Below, piece after piece: positions 1 to 12,046 of a stretch of DNA of 64,000 nt (positions within the stretch are counted from its first letter, which is position 1; every line of letters starts with the position of its first letter). The position numbers and the translations under genes are program-made. The notes beneath the pieces are model-generated. The model saw only the letters and a program-made list of their open reading frames with translations, made no database searches and was not told where the DNA came from. Source of the stretch: Bidens hawaiensis (lineage: Eukaryota > Streptophyta > Magnoliopsida > Asterales > Asteraceae). Location: the NCBI GenBank assembly GCA_021521415.1, contig JAIQDT010004988.1, forward strand, positions 1 to 64,000, given 5' to 3'.

Positions 1-1673
1 AGTACGATTATTACAGAGAAACTTGTAAATTTTATGATCTGGTCTGGGAAAAAACTAATAACGAGAAAGGAACAAGTTTAGGAGCGGAAGGAGGCAAGCA
101 CCCCACGAGACCACCATGAACGGCACATCAGGTATGGTCTGGCTGAAGACCTTAACAAAAATTTAGCGCTAACCGGGAGGCAACCCGGCCTTGTATTCAG
201 GTACGTGTATATTATGTTGTATTTAAAACTTTGTGGGTGTAGTTTACTATAGACCCTCACGAGACCATACTCGTCCACCCGGGCTACCGGGGGTTTAAAG
301 GGCTTGTTGCATATGCTAAACGCAATCGTGATTCCTACGAAAGTGAGTTAGGTTTTTTAATATGTGTACTTGTTTAACAAAACTCAAATATGAAACTAAA
401 TATTTGGCTTGGTAATTGATTTTTGTTATTATTATTTTCTAATTGACAAAAGAAATTTGGAAAATTCTTGAAAGAGCTAAAGTATAATATTTGTGAGAAG
501 CTTGCTTCTATATATTTTTAAGATTTGTAGATTAATTCAAGTCTTTGGAAAAGACAGATCATCCCAAGTCAACTATGGAACTGCGCTGCTAAATATCAGG
601 TGATAATGTTTCATGCTTTGTTTTGTCATTCTAGTTTATGTGCTAAAAGTGTAATTGTATTATTATATAGTTTGTTTTGACCATCACATAAGACCCGGTT
701 TTAAAATTAATAATCAGTAAATTTAACCCTGTCCTCACTAATGTCCTTTTAAAAGCTAAAATTTTAATACTGAGGACAATGTTAACCTCCAGTGTGGGGA
801 TGGGGGGAAAATTAAAATTTTTTATTGCCTTATAGTAGCTTGAATGTACGCAAAAGCTGAAATTGTAAATTATTAATTACTGTTATTAATGCCAAGTTAA
901 AGGTGTTTGGTCATGGTCAGTTTTTAAGCTTCTCGAAAGTATTCTCATCAAATATTTTTCAAAAGGGAAAATAAAAATAGACCGTTGGATGGGGATAACG
1001 AGTCATGGGACGGGTACACATGTTTCACATCGGTAGCCTATTTTCTTCCACGCGTGTGTGAGATTTGCCTTATATATATATATATATTATATATATGTAT
1101 ATATATATATGTATATATATATATACCACACACACGCATGTCATATAAGTGCTATAAAGAGTATAACCAGTATGTTCATGATATCTAGAACTTGTTTGTC
1201 ATATGCATGTCAAGATCTTAATACCACCACCTATTCCATACCCAAACCTAAACCACAGCAAAACCCCTAGTCCTATTTTTTATGCAACCGGTGGTTAATG
1301 GGTGAGATATAACCGGCTCGCAAGCTTATTACATTTTGTTCATACTCGGTATAGAGGGAGAGAGATACCAACACACTTTTTGATGGTCCATATATTAAGC
1401 CGAGAGGAGAGATATATATATATATTTATGAGGGGTGTGATAATGTGTGCCTTAACAGGAAACAAAGTACACTTGTTTGGGTGGTTCCATTGTTTTTTTA
1501 ATGGATCATTAAATTTGTTTGGTGGGTTATCAATCTTGAAAGTGTCAGCCTTAGGAATTGGGTATGACCTTAAACCTTACTAGTATTAATGATGATAATT
1601 GATGAACTAACGATCGAGGTGTATGCGTCACATGAGAGTTTGCTTGAGGGCAAGCAAATGGTAAGTGTGGGGA
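1..1673 (+). mobile_element. Gypsy element G0: 3' internal region (non-coding relic)
   Basis: This is the 3' part of a plus-strand Athila/Tat-like Ty3/Gypsy element entering from the left edge. The segment around 100-200 reads in one frame toward a short GLAEDLNKNLALTGRQP-like end, followed by the GGGAGGCAACCCGG dyad that often follows the last ORF in this group. At about 768-806 a GAGGACAATGT dyad and a purine-rich GTGTGGGGATGGGGGG run mark the module usually found after pol. No complete RT, integrase or gag domain is visible. The rest is AT-rich. Family placement rests on these signatures and on the 3' PPT at 1639-1675. Confidence 0.55.
1069..1124. repeat. TA microsatellite
   Basis: An impure TA/TG dinucleotide run, interrupted by two TATG steps, lies inside the G0 3' internal region. 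Short reading frames across it are low-complexity artefacts. Confidence 0.9.
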
Positions 1674-1675
1674 TG
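1639..1675 (+). other. G0 pre-PPT stem-loop and polypurine tract
   Basis: TTTGCTTG (1639-1646) and CAAGCAAA (1651-1658) form a perfect 8-bp stem with an AGGG loop. It is followed by AAGTGTGGGGATG, the polypurine tract that would prime plus-strand DNA. The 3' LTR follows directly. The same structure with a compensatory base change occurs in G1 at 15384-15403. Confidence 0.7.
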
Positions 1676-2888
1676 TGATGAGTTATTGATTTGCGCATGC
1701 TTATTATATCTAATTAAATGTTTTTTACCCATTAATGTGTGCAACAACTTACTTTTATTATTTTATATAAATTGTTGGTTAAAACATATTAAAGAGCTAA
1801 ACAATTAACGTGTGATTTAATTGCTAAATGTATGGATGCTAGATATTTAGAAAATGAAAAATGATTACTTTGTGATCGTTTTTAGCAGTGGACTCAAGAA
1901 TTAATTCTTCAAGAATTAATTCATGAGATAAAAGTTGGATAAAACATCAATTTGGTATTGGAAGAGGATCACAAGTGATGAATTAGAAGTCATGCAACGT
2001 AATGGGCTTTGAATTGGGATAAAGAAAATCAAGTGGACTACAACAAATGATACTTATCTGATGATGGCCAGGTTGTTAATGTCACGCCGACTCACGCAAA
2101 AGAACAAAAGGAACCAAACAATTAAAATGGGCCTTTCTTCACATTACGTGCGTGGGCCATGGAAAGTCAGTTAGTGGGCAAATAAAAGAGGGATTGTCTT
2201 CATATTTAGGAGAGTTTTTTTTGGTGAACGGCAGTAGAGCAGAGGGGAGGAAGGCAGCAGGCCTTGGCTGCCACGCACCGGAATCAAGAAGAAAAGGTTC
2301 GTTAGATGCAAGGCTAGTCCACTCGTGATCTACTCTGGGTGAATGGTTCGTTTAGGTCAAACATTTAACTTAGTTTTATTTATGGATTGGATTTGTGTAT
2401 GTGATGACAAACATTTAACAAATTGAAGTATTAGTTAATTAAACAGTTTGTTGGTGTTTTGAGTTCTTTCTTTACAACCACGTTCTGTTGATTACAAAAC
2501 CTAGAAGCGGGTTGGGTGACTAAAGGGGGTTGACTTGATACTAGTAGACTGGGTAATTGAATTGTATTAGGTTGATGACCAAAGCCTATCTCAATAGCTA
2601 CTTTAACTACTTTCCAACACCATGTATATGTGGTGTCCAATTAATCAAACAAGTTTTGTGTGAAACCTAGAACCTGAAACACAAAGGAGGTTGCATCCTC
2701 TTTAAATTGTTTTTAAAACCAATCTTCTAATTTTCGCTTGACATCGTTTGTCCACCTTAGTTAGTTAAATATTTATATTAAAAATCAAATACACTTTGTA
2801 ATACTGACCACATGCTACTCGTGGATACGATACCCTACTTACTCTATCTATATAGTTTAATTAGGTTTTTGCATGAATAAAACGATGG
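1674..2888 (+). mobile_element. G0 3' LTR (partial)
   Basis: The LTR begins at TGTGATGAG or TGATGAG, directly after the PPT. It runs to the left end of Copia element C1, which appears to interrupt or truncate it. No second copy is in the window, so its right end is not defined. No gene is seen in this stretch; a minus-strand frame of 69 codons at 2431-2640 has no recognisable domain. Confidence 0.5.
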
Positions 2889-3909
2889 TCATCATGTAAC
2901 ATTAAGAAGGTTAACAAGAACACACAGATCTAATAAGAAGACCTATTGGATATCCCGGCGGAATCAGGATATTCAATGAGTGGGAACAAAGGTGTGATAT
3001 AGTGACAACGAAACAATAGCTAATATTCAGTAAGAACAGATTCAAAGACAAAGATTTACTGTATTAAATATATCATTCAATGAAACAGTAAATGGAATGT
3101 CTAGGTTTCGTGACGGCGGCAGCGGCATTACGAGGAAACAAAAAGAATATTCGTTTGGAATGTTTTCTCGTATTTAGTGTGTTGCCAGCCTTATCCGTTT
3201 TGTCCCCTTGCTAAATGTAAACCTAGGATGCTATTTATAGATCTTGACATTCCTTCTAGAATTCCTAATCATTATATAATGAATGACAAAACAAAATAAT
3301 ACAAGTTTAGTTTTCGAGCATGACATCTATCTTGCTTGAGCAGATTTGTTATGCAGTGTATGCTCGATGAGTTGCTTCGAGCATACTTTAATTAGAATAA
3401 TTTTAGTTAGAAATTATTCTCCTCTAGCATTCTTCCTTCTTCTTGACAAAACCTTGCTTTGCTCGAAGTTGTCCTACGAGCAAACCTGTTCTTCTTGATA
3501 TCTTCAATTCTGTCTTGAACTTATTAGCAATCTTCATCACGCTCGGATGTGAATCTTGCTCGGAACTGAACTATGCTCGAAGTCTATCATTCGCAGCATT
3601 GATATCTTCTTATTACATCCATGCTCGTCACCAATGTGCTCGGACATCTTGTGCTTGGATCACTTGGCTAAAACTTGAATGATCAAGCTCTTTGCTCGAT
3701 TGGCAATCCATGCTTGATACAAGAATACTCTTGCTCGGAGAAGTGTAGCTTGCTCGAAACCTTCAACACTTAGAAGAATATGCTGAAAGACCATGCTCGA
3801 GGTAGTAAACCATGCTCGATGACATAGGCTTGCTCGTATTCCATACTTAGCCATTTTCCTGAGGAGGTTGAGAAGATTCCAATCTTCATTGTAAATATCT
3901 GACTCAAAA
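2889..3909 (-). mobile_element. C1 3' LTR
   Basis: About 1.02 kb, matching the 5' LTR at 29984-31006 and the C2 LTR at 53913-54938 along its length. On the minus strand it should start TGTTGAGTC but reads TTTTGAGTC, so the terminal dinucleotide is mutated. The opposite end has also decayed. U3 carries many TGCTCGA-type motifs (about 3313-3840), followed by a TATA box at 3231-3240. Confidence 0.85.
3231..3240 (-). promoter_or_regulatory. TATA box in C1 3' LTR
   Basis: CTATAAATAG on the minus strand, downstream of the TGCTCGA cluster and about 670 bp from the LTR start. This is the expected position of an LTR promoter. It is conserved at 30343-30352 and 54262-54271 in the two sister LTRs. Confidence 0.7.
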
Positions 3910-3926
3910 ATCTCCCCCTAGATTGG
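3910..3926 (-). other. C1 polypurine tract
   Basis: On the minus strand CTAGGGGGAGAT directly abuts the 3' LTR. This is the primer site for plus-strand synthesis in Copia elements. The same GGGGGAG core precedes the LTRs at 62815 and 63503. Confidence 0.8.
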
Positions 3927-4078
3927 AAAAAGCTCAGATGCACCAAAATATACCTGCAGACAGTTATACATGTATCAAATATCTAAGATAAACAATTTAA
4001 GCACACGTCATTGCATTACGTAACGGAATTCTGCCTCTAGGGAATTACATATCAATTGTTTACATGTTCAATTACAAA

Positions 4079-7000
4079 TCATAAAACAAAATACAAAGAT
4101 AAAACTGAAATAAAATGATCATCCTTAAGCTCCATCCTGTTATTTCTTCTTTGGCCCCTTTCAATAGCTTTTTCCTTCTTCAATTTCACAAAGGCAGCCT
4201 TTTGTTTGAACATATCCGGTTCAACTCCATCTTCCGAATCAATTGGGAACTCTGCATCAATTATATCTTGTAAGTCCTGGATGTGTATGAAGTTAAGATC
4301 TTCATCATACTCAACCACAGCTATTGTTCCTCCTGAAGCATTTCTAAGTGACACGGAGTCTTTGTTACGGTTATAGGTGAGATGGGCTATCTTGCCATTC
4401 TGTTGCACATGAGAGTTTGGTTCCATCATCTCCCTTCTCATGGCTAAGCACTCTTTCAACGTCTTTCTTTTTCCAGTGGAGCTGCTTGCCTGTCGAGTCT
4501 TTCTTTTCTTTGAATCAAATAGAGAGAGTTCCAAAGTGTGAACTTCATTGATCCTTTTTCTTCTTCTCTCTCTCTCTCAGCCTGGCTTTGTACTTCTCTC
4601 CTATTTTACTTGAGAAATGGGAATCCCTTATCAGATTGTTCTTTAATGAATTTTGAGAGGTCATTTCTCTGCTGCCCTGCAGGCTGACTTCTTTGTTGAT
4701 TGTCATAAAGCTTAAGTTCAGTCATCTTTTACAGTTCCAAAGAAAATTTTCTAAGATCATCTCTGAATATTCTTAAACTTTCTTCATTATCCTCTATCAC
4801 CACTCATAAGGTCTTTGATCTTTTGTCATAGTACAGATGTGTGGGCAGATTCAAGTTCGTTGAATGTTCGGGCCTCACAATCTCTGACCTTATTAGTGTT
4901 CTGCTTGTACTGACTGCCTGATTCTTCTTTGCTTCTTTAATTTCAGAATCTCCAAATCATTGTTTAATTGTGTCATATGTTTGCATCATTACTCTGGCTG
5001 GATTTGCACCTCTCTTGCATAATATACTTATCATGTAAGCCCTTTCCTCTTCTTGCTTTTTCAGTTTTTCTTCTCTTAGTCTTATTTCAGTTTCAAGGAA
5101 TAACCTCTGCTCTCTGTTATATATTTCAAGAAGTTGATCATGAGGCATATTATCAAATTCATCCTCTGTCATGCCTTTGTCCAGCACAATATCTTTCAAC
5201 GTTTGCACTCTTTGTGGATCTTTAAACCACTCTCTGGCTTCTGCTTCCTTCTTTTCAGCTTCCTCCTTTTCTTTCTACATCTGCAACCTTAATTTTCCTT
5301 CTCTCTCACTATCAGCAGTGCTCTTTTGATCTTTATGTGAATCTTTGTAATTTGTACTTTCCATTTCAAATCATATAGAGATAGATTGATTAAGGAGTTG
5401 TAGTCATAGCCATGTACTTGCAGAAATTTGATGTCTTTGTGTTTGGCTTTTATTAATTCATAATCTTCTTCATCTCTTTTCTCCTTTTCAATTCTTTTCC
5501 TGATTCTCTCTGCTTCTACCATTACTTTCTCCTTTTTCTTGCTCATTTTCTCAACATAATTGGCCACATCGTCTACCAGAGCATTCTTGTATATTCTCTC
5601 AAAAGTGTCAAATGATTGTAGGTTCAAAAATGCAGGCTTATGTCCAGCCTTTATCAAGAATTCCCTCTTCGATTCCCTATTTCTTCATCCATCAGCCTCT
5701 TGTCTAATATTTTCTTTTGACATTCTCTGAAGATATTTCTCATCGTATTCAAGGCTTAACAAGTAGGCTTTATCTTCATTCTCATTATCATTATCCTTCT
5801 CTGTTCTCACTTCCTCTTTATCAAATTCAATATATTCATCCAGGTTTTGAAGGCCTCCAACCATTGGTTCTTGATCTTTCCTTGTTTGAGACCCTTCAAC
5901 AACTTCAGGTTGATCTTCTCTTCTCTTGTAAACCTTCACCTTCACAGATTTTTGTCTTTTAGGCTTGGGGGTCACTGTTTCAGTTCTTTCTTTCCATTTC
6001 AAAGAACCTTTGACTTCAGTTTCTAGTTCTGTTATGACTGGTTCAGAGATGGTAGGTTCTTCATTCACAATCCTCTGTTCATCATCAACAATTTCTTCTG
6101 TTATTGGCTCTTTGATTTTGGGCTCCTTCATTAGTTATTTCATCATCTTCATGAATAATTGGTTTAGTAGTCTCAATCACCTCTTCAACTCTTGTCTCTT
6201 GCATGTTGATAAAATCCTTCTGAGCCTTTCTTGCAGCTTAGACAATGTCAGGATCTTGTCTTTCGGGTTGATTCAAGATTTCTGTAAGAGTTTTCATTAT
6301 TACTAATTTTACTACTGAACTAGAAGATAGTTCTATTGTTTCTTCTTCCTGATTTACTGGAACTATACTGAGCTCTTGCTCTTTTGGTGGTTCAGTTTTA
6401 GATTTTTCAAGTACTGGCTCAGGCTGTGTAGGCTGTGGCTCATCATCTGTCTGTGCAATAGGAGTTTGGCTTTCAGATTGTTTTTCTTTTAAAGTCTCCA
6501 TTGCAGCCCTTATAGCCTCGTTAGCTTCCATCTTCATCCTTTCTTGTTCTTGTTGTTTCTTCTTCATTTCAATGAGTACTTCAAGCACTTCTTGATCAAT
6601 GTCCTCTTCTTCCTCTTCAACCAACACCCTATCTCTCTCTTGATTTATCATTCTTATTACCGTTTGAACTGTTTCAACTTCAGCAATATCTGGACCAATT
6701 ACATTATCTTTCTGTAGTGTCTCATCTCCAGATTGCATATTGTGTAGGGACTTGGGATGTAAATCTTTATCTGTGAGTGCAATCCCTTTTCCCTTCATTT
6801 TCCTTTTCAGAATCTACTCTTGTGTTTATTCTTCCTCAGCCTCAGACTCCCCCTCTTCCCTTGCTCCTTCAACATATTCTTTATTGATCATTTCAAGAGC
6901 ATTTGTTGTTCCAGCATCTACAACATCATCACTTGAACTAGCATATAAATCTTCAATCAATCTCAAGCCACTTGCATCTTCAATATTCTCCCCTTGTTTT

Positions 7001-8584
7001 GGTGCATCTGAGGTCTTCTCAACCTCATAGTGCTCAAGGGTTTGAATTTCAATAAGGCCTGTTGCAGGGAAGTTTTAAGAGCCTTGTTTCTGATTTCCAG
7101 TACTGCATTTTTCTCTTTCAACAGAATGTTCTCAAACTCTAATGCTGCATTTTCAGAAATGATGTCATCGATGTTCGGGCAGGATGATGGTGTTTCCTGA
7201 GTGGGCTTAAAGGCTGGTTCTAAGAATGTTTCTGGTGGGGAGGTTTCAGGTGATGGTAGTTTGTAGGATTTAGGTTTAGTAATTAAGGGTTGGGAGGTTT
7301 GAATGGCTGCAGTAGGTAGAGTTTCTTGGAGAGGAGAGGTTGGTGGTGTTGTGATACATGCATCTTCTGTTATGGCTGGTGGTGACACAGGTGGGGATGA
7401 AATAATTTGTTCTTAAATAGGAGATGTAGGTGGTGAAGGGATGTGTGTTTCTTGAATAGATTGGAAATGTGGTGAATTAGGTGGTGTTTGTAAGGATGTG
7501 TGTAAGATCGGTTTAAGGTTTGGTTGTGGTTCTGTGATAGTAGGGAAATGAGTGAATTGTTCATCAATTTGTGTAGGCTCTGTAGGCTCAGAAACTTCAA
7601 AATCAGCAGTGTCATTTCTCTCATCAACATGCTCCCTAACTTCAATGTGTTCAGCCTCAAGGGCAATTTGTTCACCAATCTGCACTATGTTATCCCCATC
7701 ATTGCCATTTTCTTGATTATCATCGTCATCTTCAGGACCTTCATCTTCTCCTCCTACATCCTCTCCATCTTCATCTTCGCCATCATCTTCTTCACTATGT
7801 CCTGGGGTGTGAGGTACATCAATAGCACCCAAAGAAGGAAGAAATAACTAAGGGAGAACATCCCAATCAGTATTGTCATTAAACTTGCTTCTTGCATCCT
7901 TCATCCTCTGACATATGTTCGGGTCTTGCAGCCTTAATACTTCTCCTGTCAACTGTAGGTTCTGCAAAGACCTATTGATGAGTATCTGTTGAAATCTTGG
8001 GTATACTTTTGATTTACCCCCTTCAGAGCATTTGAAACTAAACCATTGAAGATAAGTTTTGAAACATTGAATTGTTGTTGATACAGAATAGCTACTGTCA
8101 AAGTGGCAAGTTCTCTACTTAATAAAGTCCAAGTCCCTCTCCTTGGAGACAGGGACAGGATGACATGATGTATTAAGAATCGGTAGATTAGGGGAAAGCT
8201 TCCTTTCTGAAATTGTCCCTAATGAACACCCCCTTGATATCCCATGGTTTCCTGAAAGATTCTTAATAATCTTGGGATAGAATACAACTGCATTTCTTCA
8301 TGATTGTCATTTAAGTGTAGTGCTCCTCTGATTGAAGCCTCAGTGATCTCAATATCTTGATTTAGGACAGAGGCTTCTATTCTTGTCCCATTTATATAAT
8401 CAACATAGGTGGCAGAGTTCCAAAAGTCTGTAATGTGATTCCTGTAAATCGTTGGGCTCTCTATCAAAGCTACCCTCAAGTTGGAGTTATTAAGGAAGTT
8501 TATCATTAACTCCAAGTCCCTGTTATCGTCCTTAACCTCCAATTGGGCACACATATTGTGCCTTTTCTCGAACTTCATGGCCAT
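4079..8584 (-). pseudogene. C1 third ORF (longin-labelled plant retroelement protein), degraded
   Basis: This ORF follows pol and has no enzymatic motif. The N-terminal block at 8219-8584 (about 121 codons) starts MAMKFEKRHNMCAQ and contains SPTIYRNHITDFWNSA and ITEASIRGALHLND. These match a family common in daisy-family Copia elements, often labelled synaptobrevin/longin-like although no vesicle role is shown. Downstream, minus-strand segments at 7413-7832 (acidic), 6963-7388 (Pro/Thr-rich), 6238-6798, 5685-6131, 5289-5657 and 4957-5208 (Glu/Lys-rich, coiled-coil-like) and 4079-4534 are separated by stops and shifts. About 1,500 codons would fit the whole span. The first ATG follows a candidate promoter and intron at 8696-8940. 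Function is unknown; an env-like or structural role is only analogy with SIRE. Confidence 0.7.
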
Positions 8585-8695
8585 CAGTTATGCAAAATAA
8601 GAAAATAATCAGTACACACTCTAGAAGAAGTAATAGCGATTGGATTGTCAAGAATAACTCGTCTTCAATAAGCTGTTCCATAGTCGTATGCGTAC

Positions 8696-8786
8696 CTGCA
8701 CAAACAAGTAAATGATTAGTGAGAAAATCAATCAGAAACCCTAATTCCAAAAACAGAGATACGATAATCGAGTATCGATATCTTAC
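8696..8786 (-). other. Candidate leader intron upstream of C1 ORF3
   Basis: On the minus strand a strong donor TTG|GTAAGA (GT at 8786-8785) and a strong acceptor TTGTTTGTGCAG (AG at 8697-8696) bound a 91-nt AT-rich segment. It lies between a TATA box at 8933-8940 and the ORF3 start at 8584. An upstream ATG near 8660 opens a short hydrophobic frame before the ORF3 ATG. Confidence 0.5.
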
Positions 8787-8932
8787 CAAAGTCGAACCAA
8801 AGCTAATGGCTATGTTCGAAGTAGTATCGAGCACTAATGGTAAGTCTGAGTAAGTAGGGGATGCACGAGCAAGAGGTTTTGTAATTAGGTCGAGAGAGGG
8901 AAATGAAATGGTTGAAAAGTTTCTATGTCCCC

Positions 8933-8940
8933 CTTTTATA
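8933..8940 (-). promoter_or_regulatory. Internal TATA box upstream of C1 ORF3
   Basis: On the minus strand GGTATAAAAGGGGG is a near-consensus TATA box about 350 bp upstream of the ORF3 start. It lies immediately downstream of the TGCTCGA-rich spacer, the same arrangement as in the LTR of this element. Confidence 0.55.
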
Positions 8941-11330
8941 CCTAACGTTTGGTCAGTACAGTTCGGATTTGTCGTCTAGTGCAAACAGTTGTCATTTAAT
9001 TCAAATTAAATGTACCTCCCTTGCTCGAGCATATAGCCAAAAGAATAGATATCTCCCACTGTACTCGAAGACGTCACAATTTATGCTCGATGTACCTATG
9101 TTTATAAGATGCTCGAGAACTAGTATACTCGAGATAGTTTGCTAATATATACTTGTCCTCGATCTCTTAAGACAAATGTTAATTTAAAAGCTCGAGTAGT
9201 GGGTCATACTCGATAGTGTCCATATTTAATGAGCTTACTAGTGTGCTCGTGACATGTAGTGTGCTCGAAGGTACTTAACAATATTTAGTTGGTCATGTAT
9301 ACTCGAAACACACACATTGCATAATGCTCGAAAGATAACAGATTCTATCCTTCCTGTTTGTGCTTGAACAATTTAGCCTAGTCTAGCACACAATTTTGCT
9401 CGAACTACTTAAATCAAGTTTATCCTTCAATTTCTTAAGATCGAACTCATAACATTAAGTATCTAGCACACAACCTTGCTCGAAATACTTAAATCAAATT
9501 TATCCTTCAATTTCTAAAGCTCGAACTCAGAACCTTAAGTATTTAGCACATAACCTTGCTCGAAATACTTAGCAATATCTATCTTCCAAGACCTTGTGTT
9601 CAAACGTACATCCTTAAGTGTCTAGCACACGATATTGCTCGAAATAGTTAACAAATACTATCCAACTCTCAAGCTCTAATCCTGATGCTTAAACATTTAA
9701 CATGCAATCATGCTCGAAACACTTAACATCAATTATCAGGTCATAACATATGCTCAAAAGTAAAATGCATGCTCGAAATACATAGATGAATTTAACAGTT
9801 CGTTTAGCATACTCGAAGCGGTGTATTCACACATACAAGCAGGATGCTGTACTCGAAACACTTAAAAAGATTTTCAGATCTGATTTTGAGAACCAATAAA
9901 TCATTTGCTTAGCAGTCTAGACATTTTTCAGACACACTTTTGCTCAAATTGCAATACTTCATTAAATGATCATTTGGACACTTAGCTAACTCAAGCATTT
10001 AGTTTATGGTGAAGTAAGAGATCAAATTTCAGTTGATTTTTCTTTTAAAATATTTTCATAGAAAGATCTCGACATGGGATCATACTATTTGAGCAAATTC
10101 ACACTACTTCATGGTCAGTATTATTTTGACTTAATCCAGGTTGACAGCAGGTATACTTAGCATAATTTTCAGTGCTTTCTATGATACATATTAATTTCAA
10201 TTAAGGCATAAGATAAGAATGGTTATCATTATATTTTCATGTTGCCTCCAATCTCTTCTCAAGGCTTATTTAGCTTTCTCCAAGTCACCCCAAGTTGACT
10301 TCAACCCAATGAAGTATGGTCAGTACATTCCCGAATTCTTAAATAAACTAAAATTGCAAACTTTCAGAATATAAAAAAAATATTATAATTATTATTATTT
10401 TTTTGGCTCTTTTTGTAAATTTGAGCTTCTCTTCACTATTTATTCACATTTTGTGGATTCTCTTTATAATAAAAACACATAAATTCCTAATTGACCGTTG
10501 CTTCAAGAGGCTTTTGTATGATTAGATAATTACCTTTCTGCCCATCATTCGGGGAGATATGCTAGAGAGCATACCTTATCTTCTAACGGTTCACCACATC
10601 AGACTTAGCAAGATTTAGGTTTACATCACATAGGCATACACATGATGGAAAGCTACCATACTATGTCAATGACTGTACTTCAATACTTTTAAACTTATAA
10701 TCCATGTGTTAGTTGTCTCAAACAGTCTTCTATCATTTCCCAAAGGCAATTTCTATAAAAAAAAACCTTTAAGCTTCTACAAAGCTTGTAACTGAATAAT
10801 CTTATCATATCTCTTATGAGATCACCAAAACAGTTTTGCTTAGTCAAAAACATTTTAAAGCTTCAAAGTCATTTCTTTAGAAAGTTCATTGTAAAACATG
10901 ATTTTGAAAATAGTATTGTCTTTTAATAACAGTTGACATGCAAACACTTAAAAAACTAGCACAAAAATTCACTCAAGCAGCAAGATTCATATAGACATGA
11001 AGAATCCTTCACTCGAGCACACAAGAGTCCTATCTAGCAAACTTAAAAAATTTATCATTACAAGTCATGTGCTCGAAACACTTCATGAAGGCTCGATGAT
11101 GTGCTCGAGAAATAGACATGTGCTCAAAATACTTGAGAAGTTTTCCAAAGCCTGTGCCTATGCTCGAGCAGCTGAGACATGTCATATGTGCTCAAAATAC
11201 TTAGATAAGTCTTCAAGTAGCACTTTTTGTGCTCGAGGAGCAACAAACACACTATCAAGCACAGATTCATGCTCGAAATACTTAATTCATACAAAACATA
11301 TTAGGTATGCACAGATTTAAGTACAGAAGA
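8941..11330 (-). repeat. TGCTCGA-motif spacer of C1
   Basis: Non-coding DNA between RNase H and ORF3. By eye it holds a few dozen copies of TGCTCGA or CTCGAA/CTCGAG variants. They cluster at about 9020-9830 and 11010-11280, with an AT-rich gap at about 9900-10980. Several copies sit in longer degenerate repeats of the form CTTGCTCGAAATACTTAA. The same core dominates the U3 of the C1 LTRs. I see no gene here; a plus-strand frame at 10997-11320 is repeat-derived. Confidence 0.8.
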
Positions 11331-11488
11331 CATTAACATCAGATACTTGATATTTTTCACACAAACAAGTCACAAATCATGATACATTCAATCATGATTA
11401 TCAGTCAAGCATAGCAACAAATCATGCAAACATTCACAGTGAGTAGTATAGATAGTCATTAGCATCTCACTCAAGCACACATCATCAA

Positions 11489-12046
11489 TCAGATTTCATC
11501 AGCATTTATTATACCTAGGCATTTTAATAGAAAGTGAAACCTGGTTTTATCTAAAGGTTTGGTGAACAGATCAGCCAAATTATCAGATGTATCTACCCTT
11601 TTCATTTCTATTAAGCCTTTTTCACTACAATCCTTAATAAAGTGATTTCTAATCTCAATGTGCTTAGTTTTAGAATGTGAAACAGGATTCTTAACAATGA
11701 ATATGGTAGCAGTATTATCAATTAATATAGGGGTGAATAAGAAATTCAAACTATAATCCAGCAGTTGATTTTGAATCCATAGAACCTGTGCACAGCAAGC
11801 AGATGTAGCAATGTAGTCAGCTTCAGCAGTTGAGATGGACACTATGGTCTGCTTCTTGCATTGCCAAGACACCAACCTATTTCCAAGAAACTGGCAGCCT
11901 CCTGAGGTTGATTTCCTACTCATGTTGGAATCATCATAGTCATTATCTGTATAAGCTATCAAGTCAAAAGAGGGGTTCTTTGGGTACCAAATCCCTAAGT
12001 CTGGTTTTCCTTTAAGATATCTGAATATCCTCTTTACTGCTAACAT
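11489..12046 (-). pseudogene. C1 RNase H (end of pol)
   Basis: The Copia-type RNase H at the C-terminus of pol degrades the RNA strand of RNA-DNA hybrids. The 185-codon open segment contains DLGIWYPKNPSFDLIAYTDN, STSGGCQFLGNRLVSWQCKK, the STAEADYIA glutamate motif, LIDNTA and the terminal LADLFTKPLDKTRFHFLLKC. In C2 the first catalytic motif is TDSDYDG; here it is TDNDYDD. The segment starts in the RT-RNase H connection and ends at the natural pol stop. It is intact as a fragment, but the RT upstream is broken. Confidence 0.88.

Noticed and set aside
1058..1270. Frame rich in Tyr/Ile
   Set aside because: It is translated TA microsatellite.
4079..8584. True synaptobrevin/longin protein
   Set aside because: The name is a label inherited in plant annotations. 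I see no SNARE motif or membrane anchor, and position and family point to a retroelement ORF.
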